Below, piece after piece: positions 17,743 through 27,449 of a stretch of DNA of 64,000 nt. Each line of letters starts with the position of its first letter. The stretch's first letter is position 1. Below the pieces are notes generated by a model. The model did not search any database, was not told the origin of the DNA, and saw nothing but the letters and a program-made list of their open reading frames with translations. Source of the DNA: Clostridium cibarium (GTDB lineage Bacteria; Bacillota; Clostridia; Clostridiales; Clostridiaceae); contig NZ_JACSRA010000002.1 in NCBI RefSeq assembly GCF_014836335.1, positions 1-64,000 on the forward strand. The letters run 5' to 3'. A program made the translations under genes and the position numbers.

Positions 17743-18621
17743 TTATGCTCTTGGATGTGATTTTTTATAGATTAAGTTTATTTTATCACTATTTATGATT
17801 TCATAATAGGTATCCATGTAAGTTAATACTTGATTTCCAAGTAATTTTTGAACTGCACGTACATTTGCACCATTTTGCAACATGTGAACTGCAAAGGAAT
17901 GTCTAAAAGTGTTTAAATTAACATCTTTATCAATTCCAGCTTTATGAGAATATTCTTTTACTATTCTCCATATTCCTTGCCTTGTTAACTTGTTTCCATT
18001 TAAATTAACAAAAAGATTATTTACTCCTACTTCTGCTACCTGATCTCTAATAGAAAGATAATCTTCTATTGCTCTACATGCGCTTCTTCCAATAGGTATT
18101 AATCTTTCATAATGCTTGTTATCAGTACATTTTACAAAAGACAAATCAAGATTAACATCCTCAACATTTATTCCAATAAGTTCAGACACCTTCATGCCAG
18201 TTGCATACATAAGCTCAAGTAAAGCATTATCTCTTATCCCTTTAACTCCATCTTTGTCTACAGACCTTATTATTCTATCTACCTCATCAATAGTCAATAT
18301 TTGTGGTAATTTTTTTGTATTTCTGCTACTTTTATAAGTTATCTTAGGTATATCATTTACTAAAGATCTACTCTTTAAATATCCGTAAAAACTTCTTAGA
18401 CTAATTACAATCCTATTTATTGAACGTTCTGATTTTCCTTGGTTTAAGAGATGTTGAATATAAGCCATAACTGCCACATTATCAGAACTATACAAATTCA
18501 TTTCCTTCTTTTCTAGGAATTTTGTATAAAGATTTACGTCAGTCACATATGCATATACTGTATTTTCACTCTTATCATTTTGCAGCAAGTAGTTCTTATA
18601 ATTATTTATAATTTCTATCAT
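17743..18621 (-). CDS. XerD-like tyrosine recombinase with degenerate active site
   Basis: A 292-residue protein with the XerC/D layout: SAM-like N-domain (1-90) and catalytic domain (110-292). It lacks several standard residues. The first catalytic Arg (normally TGLRVSE) is Lys144 in TGMKVSE; the HxxR box reads Asn237-x-x-Arg240; the LLGH histidine is Asn263. Arg240, Lys169 and a Tyr at 272/273 remain. It may be inactive as a recombinase or have altered chemistry. It lies between deoB and spoIIM on the same strand and starts at an ATG with GGAGAAGG upstream. The annotation xerD would be a family name only. Confidence 0.8.
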   Translation of the reverse strand: MIEIINNYKNYLLQNDKSENTVYAYVTDVNLYTKFLEKKEMNLYSSDNVAVMAYIQHLLNQGKSERSINRIVISLRSFYGYLKSRSLVNDIPKITYKSSRNTKKLPQILTIDEVDRIIRSVDKDGVKGIRDNALLELMYATGMKVSELIGINVEDVNLDLSFVKCTDNKHYERLIPIGRSACRAIEDYLSIRDQVAEVGVNNLFVNLNGNKLTRQGIWRIVKEYSHKAGIDKDVNLNTFRHSFAVHMLQNGANVRAVQKLLGNQVLTYMDTYYEIINSDKINLIYKKSHPRA

Positions 18622-18708
18622 TACCTTCTCCTACACCATTATTATAATTATATATTCGACATAATCAACCTTTTCCCTTCATCTATTCATCATTATGTTG
18701 TCATTATT

Positions 18709-19338
18709 CTAACTATATATCTTTGTTACCACTAATTTTATTAAATTTGGACACACATAGGTTTCTATCATTATTCCAATCACAAATAGCCCAGCTATTA
18801 TTATAAAGTAATTCCCTAAACTTTTGGGATTAAATTGAACATTACTCTTTTTCAAGAACTTTACTCTAAACTTGGAAGCAGACAGCTCTAAGGCTATAAC
18901 ACTTAATGCTATAAAGCATGGTATATAAATAATGTTTTGAGGTATTATAGATGCAAAAGCTAAGCCTATACCTTTTCCTTCAAATGTTGTTAATAGAAAA
19001 GTAAAAGTATATCCTAAACTAAACCCTTTAAAAAAATCGATAATTAAAATAATTGGAGCTCCAAAAAAAGTAAAACCTAGTACAAATATTGGAAGTATCA
19101 GATATAAGTTTTTTTTAACTACATCAAATAGTAAAGTGCTATAATTTATCTCTCTATCACCAATACCATTTACAAATGTAGTAAAATAATTAGCTAAATC
19201 TTCTTTATCTCCTAAGTTCATATATTTTACTGTATAAGATCCTACTACTATTCCTACACAAAATAAAAGTAAAACAATTATATAGTAAAGTTTATTTTCT
19301 CTAAAAGTTTCATTCATTTTTTCTATTAACTTATTCAT
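18709..19338 (-). CDS. spoIIM: Stage II sporulation protein M
   Basis: A 209-residue membrane protein with about five helices. In Bacillus, SpoIIM with SpoIID and SpoIIP forms the DMP complex that degrades septal peptidoglycan and drives engulfment. Family features are the N-terminal cytosolic segment then helix ([18 protein letters not shown]), the [21 protein letters not shown] motif and a long C-terminal helix pair. RBS GGAGGAT. It precedes the XerD-like gene and follows the Nudix gene, a common clostridial order. Confidence 0.92.
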   Translation of the reverse strand: MNKLIEKMNETFRENKLYYIIVLLLFCVGIVVGSYTVKYMNLGDKEDLANYFTTFVNGIGDREINYSTLLFDVVKKNLYLILPIFVLGFTFFGAPIILIIDFFKGFSLGYTFTFLLTTFEGKGIGLAFASIIPQNIIYIPCFIALSVIALELSASKFRVKFLKKSNVQFNPKSLGNYFIIIAGLFVIGIMIETYVCPNLIKLVVTKIYS

Positions 19339-19433
19339 CTCTTCATCCTCCTACTGTTGTTCTAAATAATACTATGATTACTATTTATAAATTATGCCTA
19401 GTAGGTAGGTTACTAATATGTGAAGAGTGGAAA

Positions 19434-19473
19434 AAGGTACAAAACCTAAAATCTCTTTTAAGTTTTGTACCTT
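19434..19473 (-). terminator. Terminator downstream of the Nudix gene
   Basis: A 12-bp stem (AAGGTACAAAAC, 19434-19445, with 19462-19473) followed on the minus strand by TTTTT. It separates the Nudix gene from spoIIM. Confidence 0.75.
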
Positions 19474-19491
19474 CCATTTGAAAATAATTTA

Positions 19492-20010
19492 TTAAAGATA
19501 CATCATAGATGATATTGTTTTTGCATCAATAATTTTTCCTTCTTTAATAAGCACTCTTACATCTTGAAGTTTATACGGTACTACTTCAATAAATTCATCA
19601 TCATCTCCACCCTTAATTCCTTGAAATAGTTCAGAAGCTTTATATATGTGTATTTTTTCATCTGTAAATCCTGCACCTGTTGCAATCGTTCCTAAATACT
19701 CCATTTTTCTTGCTTTATATCCTGTTTCTTCTTCAAGTTCTCTATGTGCACACTCTACAGGATTTTCACCTTTTTCAAGTTTGCCAGCTGGAATTTCTAG
19801 TAAAGTCTTATTTAATGCCATTCTAAATTGCTCCACTAATAATATTGTTTCAGAATCTAGAAAAGCCAATAGTGCAACAGCTCCTGGATGTCGAACAACA
19901 TCTCTGTTTCCTTGATTTCCATCAGGCAACCTTACCTTTAACTTTTCTACTACTAAAAAGTCACCTCTAAATACTTCTTTTTTATCAATAAGTGTTTCTT
20001 TAAAATCCAT
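19492..20010 (-). CDS. nudF: Nudix hydrolase, ADP-ribose pyrophosphatase-like
   Basis: A 172-residue protein with the Nudix box around residues 85-107: GKLEKGENPVECAHRELEEE followed by TG. The preceding strand (LLVEQFR) and the upstream DVVRHPGAVAL segment are those of NudF-type ADP-ribose diphosphatases, which hydrolyse ADP-ribose to AMP and ribose-5-phosphate. RBS GGGAGGA. It is commonly found near spoIIM in clostridia. Confidence 0.88.
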   Translation of the reverse strand: MDFKETLIDKKEVFRGDFLVVEKLKVRLPDGNQGNRDVVRHPGAVALLAFLDSETILLVEQFRMALNKTLLEIPAGKLEKGENPVECAHRELEEETGYKARKMEYLGTIATGAGFTDEKIHIYKASELFQGIKGGDDDEFIEVVPYKLQDVRVLIKEGKIIDAKTISSMMYL

Positions 20011-20051
20011 TACAATCCTCCCGATAAATATGTTACCAATTTACAAAATAA

Positions 20052-20543
20052 TTATAACAAATCATCAGCATCAGTAATACTACTTATTTCCTCTTTAGAG
20101 CTTTCTTCTAAAACACTTTCTTCATTTTCAAACATTTCTTCTGTCGTTGATTTTTCTTCATATCCTTCACATTCTTCCTTCATCCACTTTACGTAGTCAT
20201 TAATCTTCTGCACTACATCATATATTTCTATTGATTTATCTCTGTGAGCCTGACTTAATTTAAAGTCTCTTTCATTCTTTATTACATAGCTTGATTTGTC
20301 CTCAATAAAATCTATAGTACTCTCTAATGTGCTAGCCAAATTAAGCAATGAATTTCTTATTTCAGTAGCCATGGAAGGGAAATTATCAATGACATACTTA
20401 GTTATTTCTCTATCCATTATAGTTGTGTCTTTAATTTTTTTAAACTCATAATTTTCTACTTCCTTTTTCTCAATATTGTTTGTTTCATTCTGTGAAATTT
20501 CTGTATACTCATTACTTTTCTTAAAAAAACTTGATTTAGCCAT
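20052..20543 (-). CDS. Hypothetical clostridial coiled-coil protein
   Basis: A protein of 163 residues. The N-terminal 35 residues are polar and low in complexity (Asn, Lys, Glu). The middle (about 40-130) is helical (ITKYVIDNFPSMATEIRNSL, ESTIDFIEDKSS, IYDVVQKINDYVKWMKEECE). The C-terminus is strongly acidic. No signal peptide or membrane segment. The ATG at 20543 is taken as start; AAAGGTGG lies 11 bases upstream, and a GTG at 20558 would overlap it. It has no recognised family; its position upstream of the Nudix-spoIIM genes suggests cotranscription. Confidence 0.6.
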   Translation of the reverse strand: MAKSSFFKKSNEYTEISQNETNNIEKKEVENYEFKKIKDTTIMDREITKYVIDNFPSMATEIRNSLLNLASTLESTIDFIEDKSSYVIKNERDFKLSQAHRDKSIEIYDVVQKINDYVKWMKEECEGYEEKSTTEEMFENEESVLEESSKEEISSITDADDLL

Positions 20544-20615
20544 ATTATTTAATACCACCTTTATATTTTATTAAATTATATTCTATATGTAATATATTAC
20601 CATATTATTCCAATA

Positions 20616-20659
20616 AAAAACACCTCTATAGTAACTTTTTTTACTATAGAAGTGTTTTT
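20616..20659 (-). terminator. Terminator between pectate lyase and the hypothetical gene
   Basis: An 18-19-bp stem with one mismatch (20616-20634 with 20641-20659) and a T tract on either strand. It terminates the pectate lyase mRNA. Confidence 0.8.
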
Positions 20660-20703
20660 AGTATTTGCATATTTATTAAAATCTATTAAGGGTTGTTTAA
20701 TTT

Positions 20704-22740
20704 TTAATATATTGTTTTAAGCCAATCTTGGGAGCTTAATTGAATGCTTCCTGCTCCAGCTCCATTAACTCCTGTTAATCTATCTATTAATGTTGCTGGA
20801 TCATCAATTTTGTAATTATAAGGTAATTCAGAAAATCCGTTCCACGAGAAGCTTAAAGCTGGTGCTACCGGATTTGGTGCTAAAGGACTACCTGCTGTAT
20901 CACTATCTCCTCTATATGACACATTATCATATTTATAGATAGTATCCGTTGCCTTAATCTTACCTGTATAATTTGCTTTATTAGGATCTTTTTGATTATT
21001 TCTTAGTGGGTTTTGAACCCCTAAAATTTGGCTCTTTTCTACAAGCACTGCACCACCTTCTGTAGATAATGCACCATTACTTGAAATGCCAAAATGATAT
21101 CCTGCCTTTATTATTGCAGCAGTAACAGCTGAAGGCACTAATTTCGAAGCTTCATGAGCCCCTGTTGCATCCATTACTACATTATAAACATGTGCATTTC
21201 CACCTCTTAGTCTAGGCATACGATCTTGAGAATCTTTATAATAATTATGATGTAAAGTTACTTGTAGTTTTGCATTGTCACTTGCAAACTCTGTAGAACC
21301 AATTAAATGTGTTTTCTTTTGTGGAGCTGAAACTTTCATTATATCTTCTTTGCTTAATCCTTGAGATTTAACAAAGTTATACATTGGATACTTTGCTATG
21401 TTCTTCTCCATCTCGTCAAACATAGCAGTATAGAATCCTCCACTTGTCATATCACCTGGTAAGAACTTAGACCAAGATATAGTAAGACCTGTTGTACCTT
21501 TCTTTGAATCAACTATACCATCGTATGCTTTGCCAAAAGTACAGTGATCAATCCATACACCTTGACATCCCTGAACAGTCATGTAATCCCAGTCATTTCT
21601 ATCATAATTTCCTTTTGTATTCTCATCCCATTCCCAAAGTTCATCAAATTGTAGATTTCTAATAACTACATTCTTACAACCATCTAAGGTTATACCAGCA
21701 TGTTTCAACTTAGCTCCATTCTTAGAATAAATGGTAAGTCCATTAAAACTTTTAACATAAAGCTTACTTACACCAGTTTCCTTTAATATTGGATGTGTAA
21801 GTGGTGTATTAGCAGCACCAAAAGGTGATCCTTTTGCTGATTCTGGAATCTCGTTCCATCCTAAATTAATATCATTCATTATTTCTATAACTTTAGCATC
21901 TGATCTCTTATTCAAGGCTTCTGCTAATTCTGCTGCATTTGTTACTTTCTTATAATAAGGACTTGATTCGTCAATTACTCCACCACCTTGGTTTCCAGAT
22001 GAAAATCCTGTAATTGAATATTCATTTAATGTTCCTACATTTCCTTGGTTTGGATTCACTGGCTTTGTTGGTTCAGATGGATTTGTTGGTTTTGTTTCAT
22101 CATCGTTTGTATCAGTAGTTGATCCTATAACTTTTACATTATCATAAGTAGCACTTACTTTACTTGCCATTAATCCAACTGCTCCATTTTGTAAAGAATT
22201 ATCATCCTTTTCTAATAGTAAAGTATCGTTTATGTACACTTTAATTGTTGTTCCTACCATTTCAAGCTTTACATTATATCTAGTACCAGCTTTGATCTCT
22301 GTTGAAGCTTTTGCTATAGTTTTATTGGATCCATTTACTTTCTTTTTTAATTCAACAGTTCCACCATTTTTGCTACTTAAGCTAACAGCATAGTAATTTT
22401 TAGCATCAGCATAACGTCCGCATAATAATGCTTTATTAGATCCATTAAAATCTAATACTTTTACATCTGCTTGTACACTATAGTCTGTCCATGCCTTGTC
22501 TCCTCTTGTAGCAACACCTTCAACTTTCTTTGAAGTCTGGCTAAACACTTGACTCTCGTCACTAGTTAAATCCCAACTTCCCTTTTCAACATTCCAGTTT
22601 TGACAACCTGATTCAAAGTCATCACTAAAATAACTTTCAGATGCAAATGTCACTTTTTGTGGCACTGCAACACCCATGAGCAAAGAAGTTGCAACTATAC
22701 AGCATAAAGTTTTTCCTTTAAACTTTCTCCTGTATTTCAT
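20704..22740 (-). CDS. Secreted pectate lyase (PL1) with N-terminal LamG-like domain
   Basis: A protein of 678 residues. The signal peptide ends near residue 34 (VTFA/SES). A beta-sandwich of the concanavalin/LamG-like kind covers about 38-205 (SDDFESGCQNW ... ATYDNVKVIG) and probably binds sugar. A Thr/Pro/Asn linker (about 212-235) leads to the PL1 parallel beta-helix (240-678), with calcium-site and catalytic features: VWIDHCTFG, YDGIVDSKKG, HHNYYKDSQDRMPRLRGG. The enzyme cleaves polygalacturonate by beta-elimination outside the cell. Two ATGs (22746, 22740) are possible; AGGGAGG is nine bases before the second. It is a single-gene unit. Confidence 0.93.
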   Translation of the reverse strand: MKYRRKFKGKTLCCIVATSLLMGVAVPQKVTFASESYFSDDFESGCQNWNVEKGSWDLTSDESQVFSQTSKKVEGVATRGDKAWTDYSVQADVKVLDFNGSNKALLCGRYADAKNYYAVSLSSKNGGTVELKKKVNGSNKTIAKASTEIKAGTRYNVKLEMVGTTIKVYINDTLLLEKDDNSLQNGAVGLMASKVSATYDNVKVIGSTTDTNDDETKPTNPSEPTKPVNPNQGNVGTLNEYSITGFSSGNQGGGVIDESSPYYKKVTNAAELAEALNKRSDAKVIEIMNDINLGWNEIPESAKGSPFGAANTPLTHPILKETGVSKLYVKSFNGLTIYSKNGAKLKHAGITLDGCKNVVIRNLQFDELWEWDENTKGNYDRNDWDYMTVQGCQGVWIDHCTFGKAYDGIVDSKKGTTGLTISWSKFLPGDMTSGGFYTAMFDEMEKNIAKYPMYNFVKSQGLSKEDIMKVSAPQKKTHLIGSTEFASDNAKLQVTLHHNYYKDSQDRMPRLRGGNAHVYNVVMDATGAHEASKLVPSAVTAAIIKAGYHFGISSNGALSTEGGAVLVEKSQILGVQNPLRNNQKDPNKANYTGKIKATDTIYKYDNVSYRGDSDTAGSPLAPNPVAPALSFSWNGFSELPYNYKIDDPATLIDRLTGVNGAGAGSIQLSSQDWLKTIY

Positions 22741-22778
22741 AAACATAAACCTCCCTCTATCTTTTTGTCTGCACTTGT

Positions 22779-22829
22779 ATACTAATATTACATAAATTCA
22801 TACACATACTAACATATTGAAAATGTCAA
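22779..22829 (-). promoter_or_regulatory. Candidate promoter and repeated operator-like motif upstream of pectate lyase
   Basis: ATACTAATAT (22779-22788) and ATACTAACAT (22806-22815) are near-identical direct repeats 27 bases apart on the plus strand. TTGACA lies just upstream on the minus strand (22829-22824), with no perfect -10 at 17 bases. The arrangement suggests activator or repressor binding across the promoter. Confidence 0.35.
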
Positions 22830-23164
22830 CACAACAGTCATTTCCTAAAGTTGCTATTCTACTTCTTGAAATACACATACTTAAAATTTACGACTTTATT
22901 GTATACCATTTTTATGAATGTCTGCTATTTTTTGATTGAAATAAAAAAACTTCATATTCTCAGGTAATATTTCATATAAAAAAACAATCTTATTAATCTG
23001 CAAATCAATAAAAAACATCTCCTATCCATTAGTACTTAAACTAATAAATAGGAGATATTTGCCTAACAATACCATATTCTATTTACAGATATAATTTACT
23101 AAAATCAATAATAAACTTTTTAGAGTTTATATTAATCCATTAATAATATGCCATTATTACTAGT
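22830..23164. other. Intergenic region between pectate lyase and spo0A
   Basis: About 335 bases without a gene, AT-rich. It holds the spo0A terminator (23017-23056) and far-upstream sequence of the pectate lyase. No other structure was seen. Confidence 0.6.
23017..23056 (-). terminator. Terminator downstream of spo0A
   Basis: The arms 23017-23033 and 23040-23056 pair over 17 positions with two mismatches around a six-base loop; on the minus strand T-rich sequence follows. Confidence 0.7.
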
Positions 23165-23980
23165 CTAGCTTACTTTGTTTTTTAATCTTAGCTTATCTGC
23201 AATTATTGCAATAAATTCACTATTTGTTGGCTTACCTTTTTCATTATGAACAGTATATCCAAATAGTCTATTTATTGCTTCTACTTGACCTCTTCCCCAA
23301 GCTACTTCTATAGCATGCCTTATTGCTCTTTCTACTCTTGAAGCAGTAGTATTATATTTTTTTGCTATTGAAGGATATAATTCTTTAGTAACAGCTGATA
23401 ATAACTCCATATCATTAACAACCATTGTAATAGCTTCTCTTAAATACATATATCCTTTAATATGTGCTGGTACTCCTACTTCATGTATAATATTTGTTAT
23501 TTCTGTTTCAAGATCTACAGGTCCTTTACTAGTTGCTGCTGTTTCTCTTTGCATAATTGGCATTTGAGCAACATGTCTTCCTATATCAGCTACTTCTGTT
23601 GTATTGAACATTTCTCTAATTCTTTTTGTGAAAATATCCATGTCAAATGGTTTAACAACATAATAATCTGCACCTAATGTAATTGCTTGTTGTGTTATTT
23701 TGTCCTGCCCTACTGCAGATAATACTATTACTCTTGGAACCTTCTCTAAAGTCATACTATTAAGTCTCTCTAAAACTCCTAAACCGTCTAAGTGAGGCAT
23801 AATAATATCTAGAACAACCAAATCAGGTTGTCTCTCTTCAATTAGCTCTAAAGCTTCTCTCCCATCCTTCGCAATTCCTGTTACAACGATATCTTTTTGA
23901 TTTAATAAATAATCATTAAGTATGCTGCAAAACTCTTTGTTATCATCAGCAATAAGTACTGATATTTTTGAATCTTCCAT
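23165..23980 (-). CDS. spo0A: Sporulation master response regulator Spo0A
   Basis: A 271-residue protein. The receiver domain (1-~125) shows the acidic pair in IADDNKEF, the phosphorylation Asp in [12 protein letters not shown], the conserved Ser in VLSAVGQD and Lys in VVKPFDMD. The C-terminal DNA-binding domain (about 150-271) contains [18 protein letters not shown], the recognition-helix region typical of Spo0A. Phosphorylated Spo0A binds 0A boxes and starts sporulation, and solventogenesis in clostridia. The ATG at 23980 has AAAGGGGAG upstream; the longer frame to 24001 is not used. It follows spoIVB, the canonical order, and a 0A box lies in its own upstream region. Confidence 0.97.
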   Translation of the reverse strand: MEDSKISVLIADDNKEFCSILNDYLLNQKDIVVTGIAKDGREALELIEERQPDLVVLDIIMPHLDGLGVLERLNSMTLEKVPRVIVLSAVGQDKITQQAITLGADYYVVKPFDMDIFTKRIREMFNTTEVADIGRHVAQMPIMQRETAATSKGPVDLETEITNIIHEVGVPAHIKGYMYLREAITMVVNDMELLSAVTKELYPSIAKKYNTTASRVERAIRHAIEVAWGRGQVEAINRLFGYTVHNEKGKPTNSEFIAIIADKLRLKNKVS

Positions 23981-24343
23981 GTATTTCTCCCCTTTATCCA
24001 ATATTTACCATCATAATTGATCTATTTAAATATTGTAAATTATTCTAACATGATGAAAATATATTATTTCCGTATCTTAACTGTATTCGACAAAACTAAC
24101 TCGAAATCCTTCCTAAAAATAAATATAAAAAATTCAAGATATTAGAAATAATTTGACAATATATTTTTACAATTTTTATGATAGTACCCAATTCAAATGG
24201 ATTTAATCCATTTATCTTTAATATTTCTTCCACTATTTGTAAATTATACACTATTATTTATTATTCGTAAATACTTTTAAATCATTTTTTTTATTTTGTT
24301 TACTCTATAGTAACTTAATTAGCTAGAATTGTATCGTGAATAT
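23981..24343. other. spo0A upstream regulatory region
   Basis: About 360 bases without a gene between spo0A and spoIVB. It contains the 0A box at 24086-24092. A possible minus-strand promoter (TTTACA, 17 bases, TTATGA) lies close to the gene, in the 24010-24050 area. The rest is AT-rich with no open frame of note. Confidence 0.5.
24086..24092 (-). promoter_or_regulatory. Spo0A binding site (0A box)
   Basis: The minus strand reads TGTCGAA, an exact match to the 0A box consensus, about 105 bases upstream of the spo0A start codon. This supports autoregulation. Confidence 0.6.
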
Positions 24344-24386
24344 AATAATAATTGGCAAGAATTTTGTATTCTTGCCAATTATTATT
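24344..24386 (-). terminator. Terminator overlapping the spoIVB stop codon
   Basis: A stem of about 19 bp (24344-24362 with 24368-24386) with a five-base loop; the spoIVB TAA lies in its base. On the minus strand it isolates spo0A from spoIVB transcription. Confidence 0.7.
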
Positions 24387-25572
24387 ACTTAATTAATCCT
24401 ACGTCTTCCAACATCCAGTCTATATAAATTCCATACCCTACATCTGGTTTATTAATTAACACATGTGTTACAGCTCCTATTATTTTACCATTTTGTATTA
24501 TTGGACTTCCACTCATACCTTGCACTATTCCTCCTGTTTTTGCCAAAAGTTCCTCATCCGTTATCTTTATTATCATGCTTTTAGGCCCAGGCTCATTTTG
24601 TTCAAATAGCTTTACTAGTTCTATTTCATATTCTTTTGGTTCATTTTCATCTACAGTTGTTATTATTGATGCCTTTCCTATATTTATTTCATCCCTCTTT
24701 GCCACATGCATTGGTTTTGTATTATTAAATTTGCATGCATTTTTATTTCCTTCTCCAAATATCCCACATTGAGTATTTTTTTGTATTTTTCCTAATGGAC
24801 TATCCTCTTCTTGGAATATCCCTCTAAGTTCTCCTGGAAGTCCCTTTTCACCTTTTTTTACACTAATAATTGATGACTTTAACAATTCTCCTTCCCTTAT
24901 TGCAAAAGGCTCATTTGTTTCTCCATCTGTTACAGGATGTCCTAATGCCCCAAACTTACCACTTTTTTCATCATAAAATGTCATCGTTCCTACTCCAGCA
25001 GTTGAATCTCTTACCCATAATCCTATCTTGTACCCCTCATCTTTTTCCTCTATAAGTTTTATCTCCTTCTTTACATTCATCCCATCTCTAACAATATCTA
25101 ATTCTAATTTGTTTGATTTTGAATTTTTCACTTTATCAATTAAATCTTTAGACTTCTCTATCTTTTCACCATTAACTTTAATTATTAGATCACCTATTTC
25201 GACACCTGCAAACTTTGCTGGACTTTCTTTTTTTTCATTATTAACCATTACATCTGAATGGCCTACAACTAATACACCTTCTGATGATAACCTAACACCA
25301 ATACTATTCCCTCCTGGAATTACCTCTATATCATCTACTTTTCTAGCTGCTACAGATTTAGCTTGAAATGCTTTTAATAATTTATCTTTAAATTTTATAT
25401 TTGAATTATTAAAATTAGCTAAAAGAGACATGTCTTCTTTAAAAGCTTCCAATGCCTGCATTTTATTTTTATTAGAATAATCAGGTATACTACTAATAGA
25501 AAGGCATGCCATAATTACCAGAATCAAGATTGGAGTTACTAATTTTATTCTTTTATTTAATACCTTCTTCAT
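24385..25572 (-). CDS. spoIVB: SpoIVB serine peptidase
   Basis: A 395-residue protease. The N-terminal membrane anchor is at about 9-28. A PDZ domain spans about 90-180 (GVLVVGHSDVMVNN ... VEIGDLIIKVNG). The S55 peptidase domain has the catalytic His in GALGHPVTDG and Ser in GIVQGMSGSPII. SpoIVB is made in the forespore and secreted to the intermembrane space, where in Bacillus it cleaves SpoIVFA to activate sigma-K processing. The ATG at 25572 is preceded by AAAGGAGGAGG. Standard clostridial order recN-spoIVB-spo0A. Confidence 0.95.
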   Translation of the reverse strand: MKKVLNKRIKLVTPILILVIMACLSISSIPDYSNKNKMQALEAFKEDMSLLANFNNSNIKFKDKLLKAFQAKSVAARKVDDIEVIPGGNSIGVRLSSEGVLVVGHSDVMVNNEKKESPAKFAGVEIGDLIIKVNGEKIEKSKDLIDKVKNSKSNKLELDIVRDGMNVKKEIKLIEEKDEGYKIGLWVRDSTAGVGTMTFYDEKSGKFGALGHPVTDGETNEPFAIREGELLKSSIISVKKGEKGLPGELRGIFQEEDSPLGKIQKNTQCGIFGEGNKNACKFNNTKPMHVAKRDEINIGKASIITTVDENEPKEYEIELVKLFEQNEPGPKSMIIKITDEELLAKTGGIVQGMSGSPIIQNGKIIGAVTHVLINKPDVGYGIYIDWMLEDVGLIK

Positions 25573-25671
25573 CTTTTCTCCTCCTCCTTTGCTTCTGTCT
25601 TTAAGTTGCCCTTTGTACATACCTTATATGCTATATTAAGTTTTCTATTATAGACAAAAATTTTTAACTAA

Positions 25672-25710
25672 AAAAAATAAAACCACATATCCTATGTGGT
25701 TTTATTTTTT
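25672..25710. terminator. Terminator between recN and spoIVB
   Basis: The CCACATA/TATGTGG core with A/T extension gives a stem of about 18 bp and a three-base loop with long A and T tracts, active on either strand. Confidence 0.8.
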
Positions 25711-25734
25711 CCAAAATCCCATTACTTATGTACT

Positions 25735-27429
25735 CTAATTGCCTTTTATCTCTTGTTTTTTATTTTCTGAAAACCTAAGCATTTCTCTAACGTTTTCCAA
25801 TGTTGCCTCTGTAACTTCTCTACCGCCTAACATAGATGCAACTTGTTCTATTTTTTCATTAATTGATAAAAGTTCTATTTTGGTAAAAGTCTTTTCATCT
25901 TTCACTTCTTTTGAAACAAAATAATGATAATCTGACAATATTGCAATTTGTGGTAAGTGTGTTATGCACAAGACTTGATGTCCTAAAGAAACTTCATACA
26001 TCTTTTCTCCAACTCGTTGTCCAACTTCACCACTTATTCCAGTATCAATTTCATCAAATATTAATGTAGAAATATCATCTTTATCTGCAAATACGCATTT
26101 TAATGCAAGCATTATTCTTGAAAGTTCACCACCAGATAAAACTTTTTCAAGTGGCTTTAAAGGTTCTCCAGGATTAGTCGATATCATTATATTAACCTCA
26201 TCAAAACCTCTTTCTTTAATATCATTTTCAAGTTGCACTTCAATATGCATTCTTGATTTATCTAAGCCTACATAGGAAAGTTCTTCTAAAATCTTCTCTT
26301 CTAAAAACTTACTATTTTCACATCTTATATCATGCAATTTGCATCCAATACTTCTTAATTCCTTCAAAATATTATTTTCTTTTACCTTTAACTCATTTAT
26401 TATTTCTTCGGCATTTATAAGTTCATCATATTTTTCTTTTAATTTTTTATAATATTCTATAACTTCTTTTATTGTTGTTCCGTACTTCTTTTTGTATGTA
26501 TTTATTTCATAAATTCTTTCATTAATCTTTGCAAGTCTAGATTCATCATAAACTATTTCACTACCTAAATCTCTAATATCCCTTGCTACTTCTTGAATAT
26601 TAAAATAAGCACCTTCAAGCAATTCTCTTTTTTCTCTTACTGTTTCTAAGTGTTTCTCGATGGATGAAATTTCACTTATTACTTTTGATAAAGATTCTAG
26701 TATTGAATTTCCATCTTCTCTAGAATCAAGATAACCATAACTAACTTTTATTGATGATATTATTTTTTCTGCATTGGATAAGATATTGTATTCTTCTTTT
26801 AATTCCTCTTCCTCACCAATTTGTAATTTTCCTTTCTCTATATCCTCAATTTGAAATTTAGTGTAATCTATTAATTTTTCTCTGTCCTCGCTTCCTTTAA
26901 TGGCAGATATTTTATCTCTTATACTATGTAATTCTTCCTTCAATTTTAAAAATTCATTTAAAGGTTTTTCTATTTCCTTACCTATAAAATTATCTAAATA
27001 TAAAATATGGCTTCCTCTTTGTAGTAGTGTTTGATTTTGATGCTGTCCATGAATATCTAATAGTTTTTCACGAATTTTTTTCAATTGAGATACTATTAAA
27101 CTTTTTCCGTTTACCTTAACTATACTCTTTCCACTTATTAAAGTCATTCTTGATATTATTAATATATCATCGTATTCTATACCAATTTCATCTAAAATTA
27201 AATTAATTTTTTTATTATTTAATGAAAATACTGCTTCAACATAAGTTCTATCCTTGCCTGTTCTAATAAGATCTTTTGAAAACTTTCCACCTAAAACATA
27301 GTCTATTGCATCGATAAGTATAGATTTTCCTGCTCCAGTCTCTCCTGAAAGTATATTAAACCCTTCTCTGAATTCAACTGTTAGCTCTTCTATTAAAGCA
27401 AAATTTTTAATGTTTAACTGTATTAACAA
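25735..27429 (-). CDS. recN: DNA repair protein RecN
   Basis: A 564-residue SMC-like ATPase for double-strand break repair. Walker A is GETGAGKS (residues 29-36). Two coiled-coil arms span about 150-370. The signature LSGGELSRIMLALK and Walker B TLIFDEIDTGISG lie in the C-terminal half, followed by VLCITHLPQIA. The start is TTG at 27429 with AAAGGTGG upstream. It follows argR by 20 bases in the common argR-recN arrangement. Confidence 0.96.
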   Translation of the reverse strand: MLIQLNIKNFALIEELTVEFREGFNILSGETGAGKSILIDAIDYVLGGKFSKDLIRTGKDRTYVEAVFSLNNKKINLILDEIGIEYDDILIISRMTLISGKSIVKVNGKSLIVSQLKKIREKLLDIHGQHQNQTLLQRGSHILYLDNFIGKEIEKPLNEFLKLKEELHSIRDKISAIKGSEDREKLIDYTKFQIEDIEKGKLQIGEEEELKEEYNILSNAEKIISSIKVSYGYLDSREDGNSILESLSKVISEISSIEKHLETVREKRELLEGAYFNIQEVARDIRDLGSEIVYDESRLAKINERIYEINTYKKKYGTTIKEVIEYYKKLKEKYDELINAEEIINELKVKENNILKELRSIGCKLHDIRCENSKFLEEKILEELSYVGLDKSRMHIEVQLENDIKERGFDEVNIMISTNPGEPLKPLEKVLSGGELSRIMLALKCVFADKDDISTLIFDEIDTGISGEVGQRVGEKMYEVSLGHQVLCITHLPQIAILSDYHYFVSKEVKDEKTFTKIELLSINEKIEQVASMLGGREVTEATLENVREMLRFSENKKQEIKGN

Positions 27430-27449
27430 ATTAACACCACCTTTTACAA

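Noticed and set aside
24153..24182. Plus-strand TTGACA with a weak -10, as an antisense promoter across the spo0A upstream region
   Set aside because: No plus-strand gene follows and the -10 is poor; AT-rich chance is a simpler explanation.
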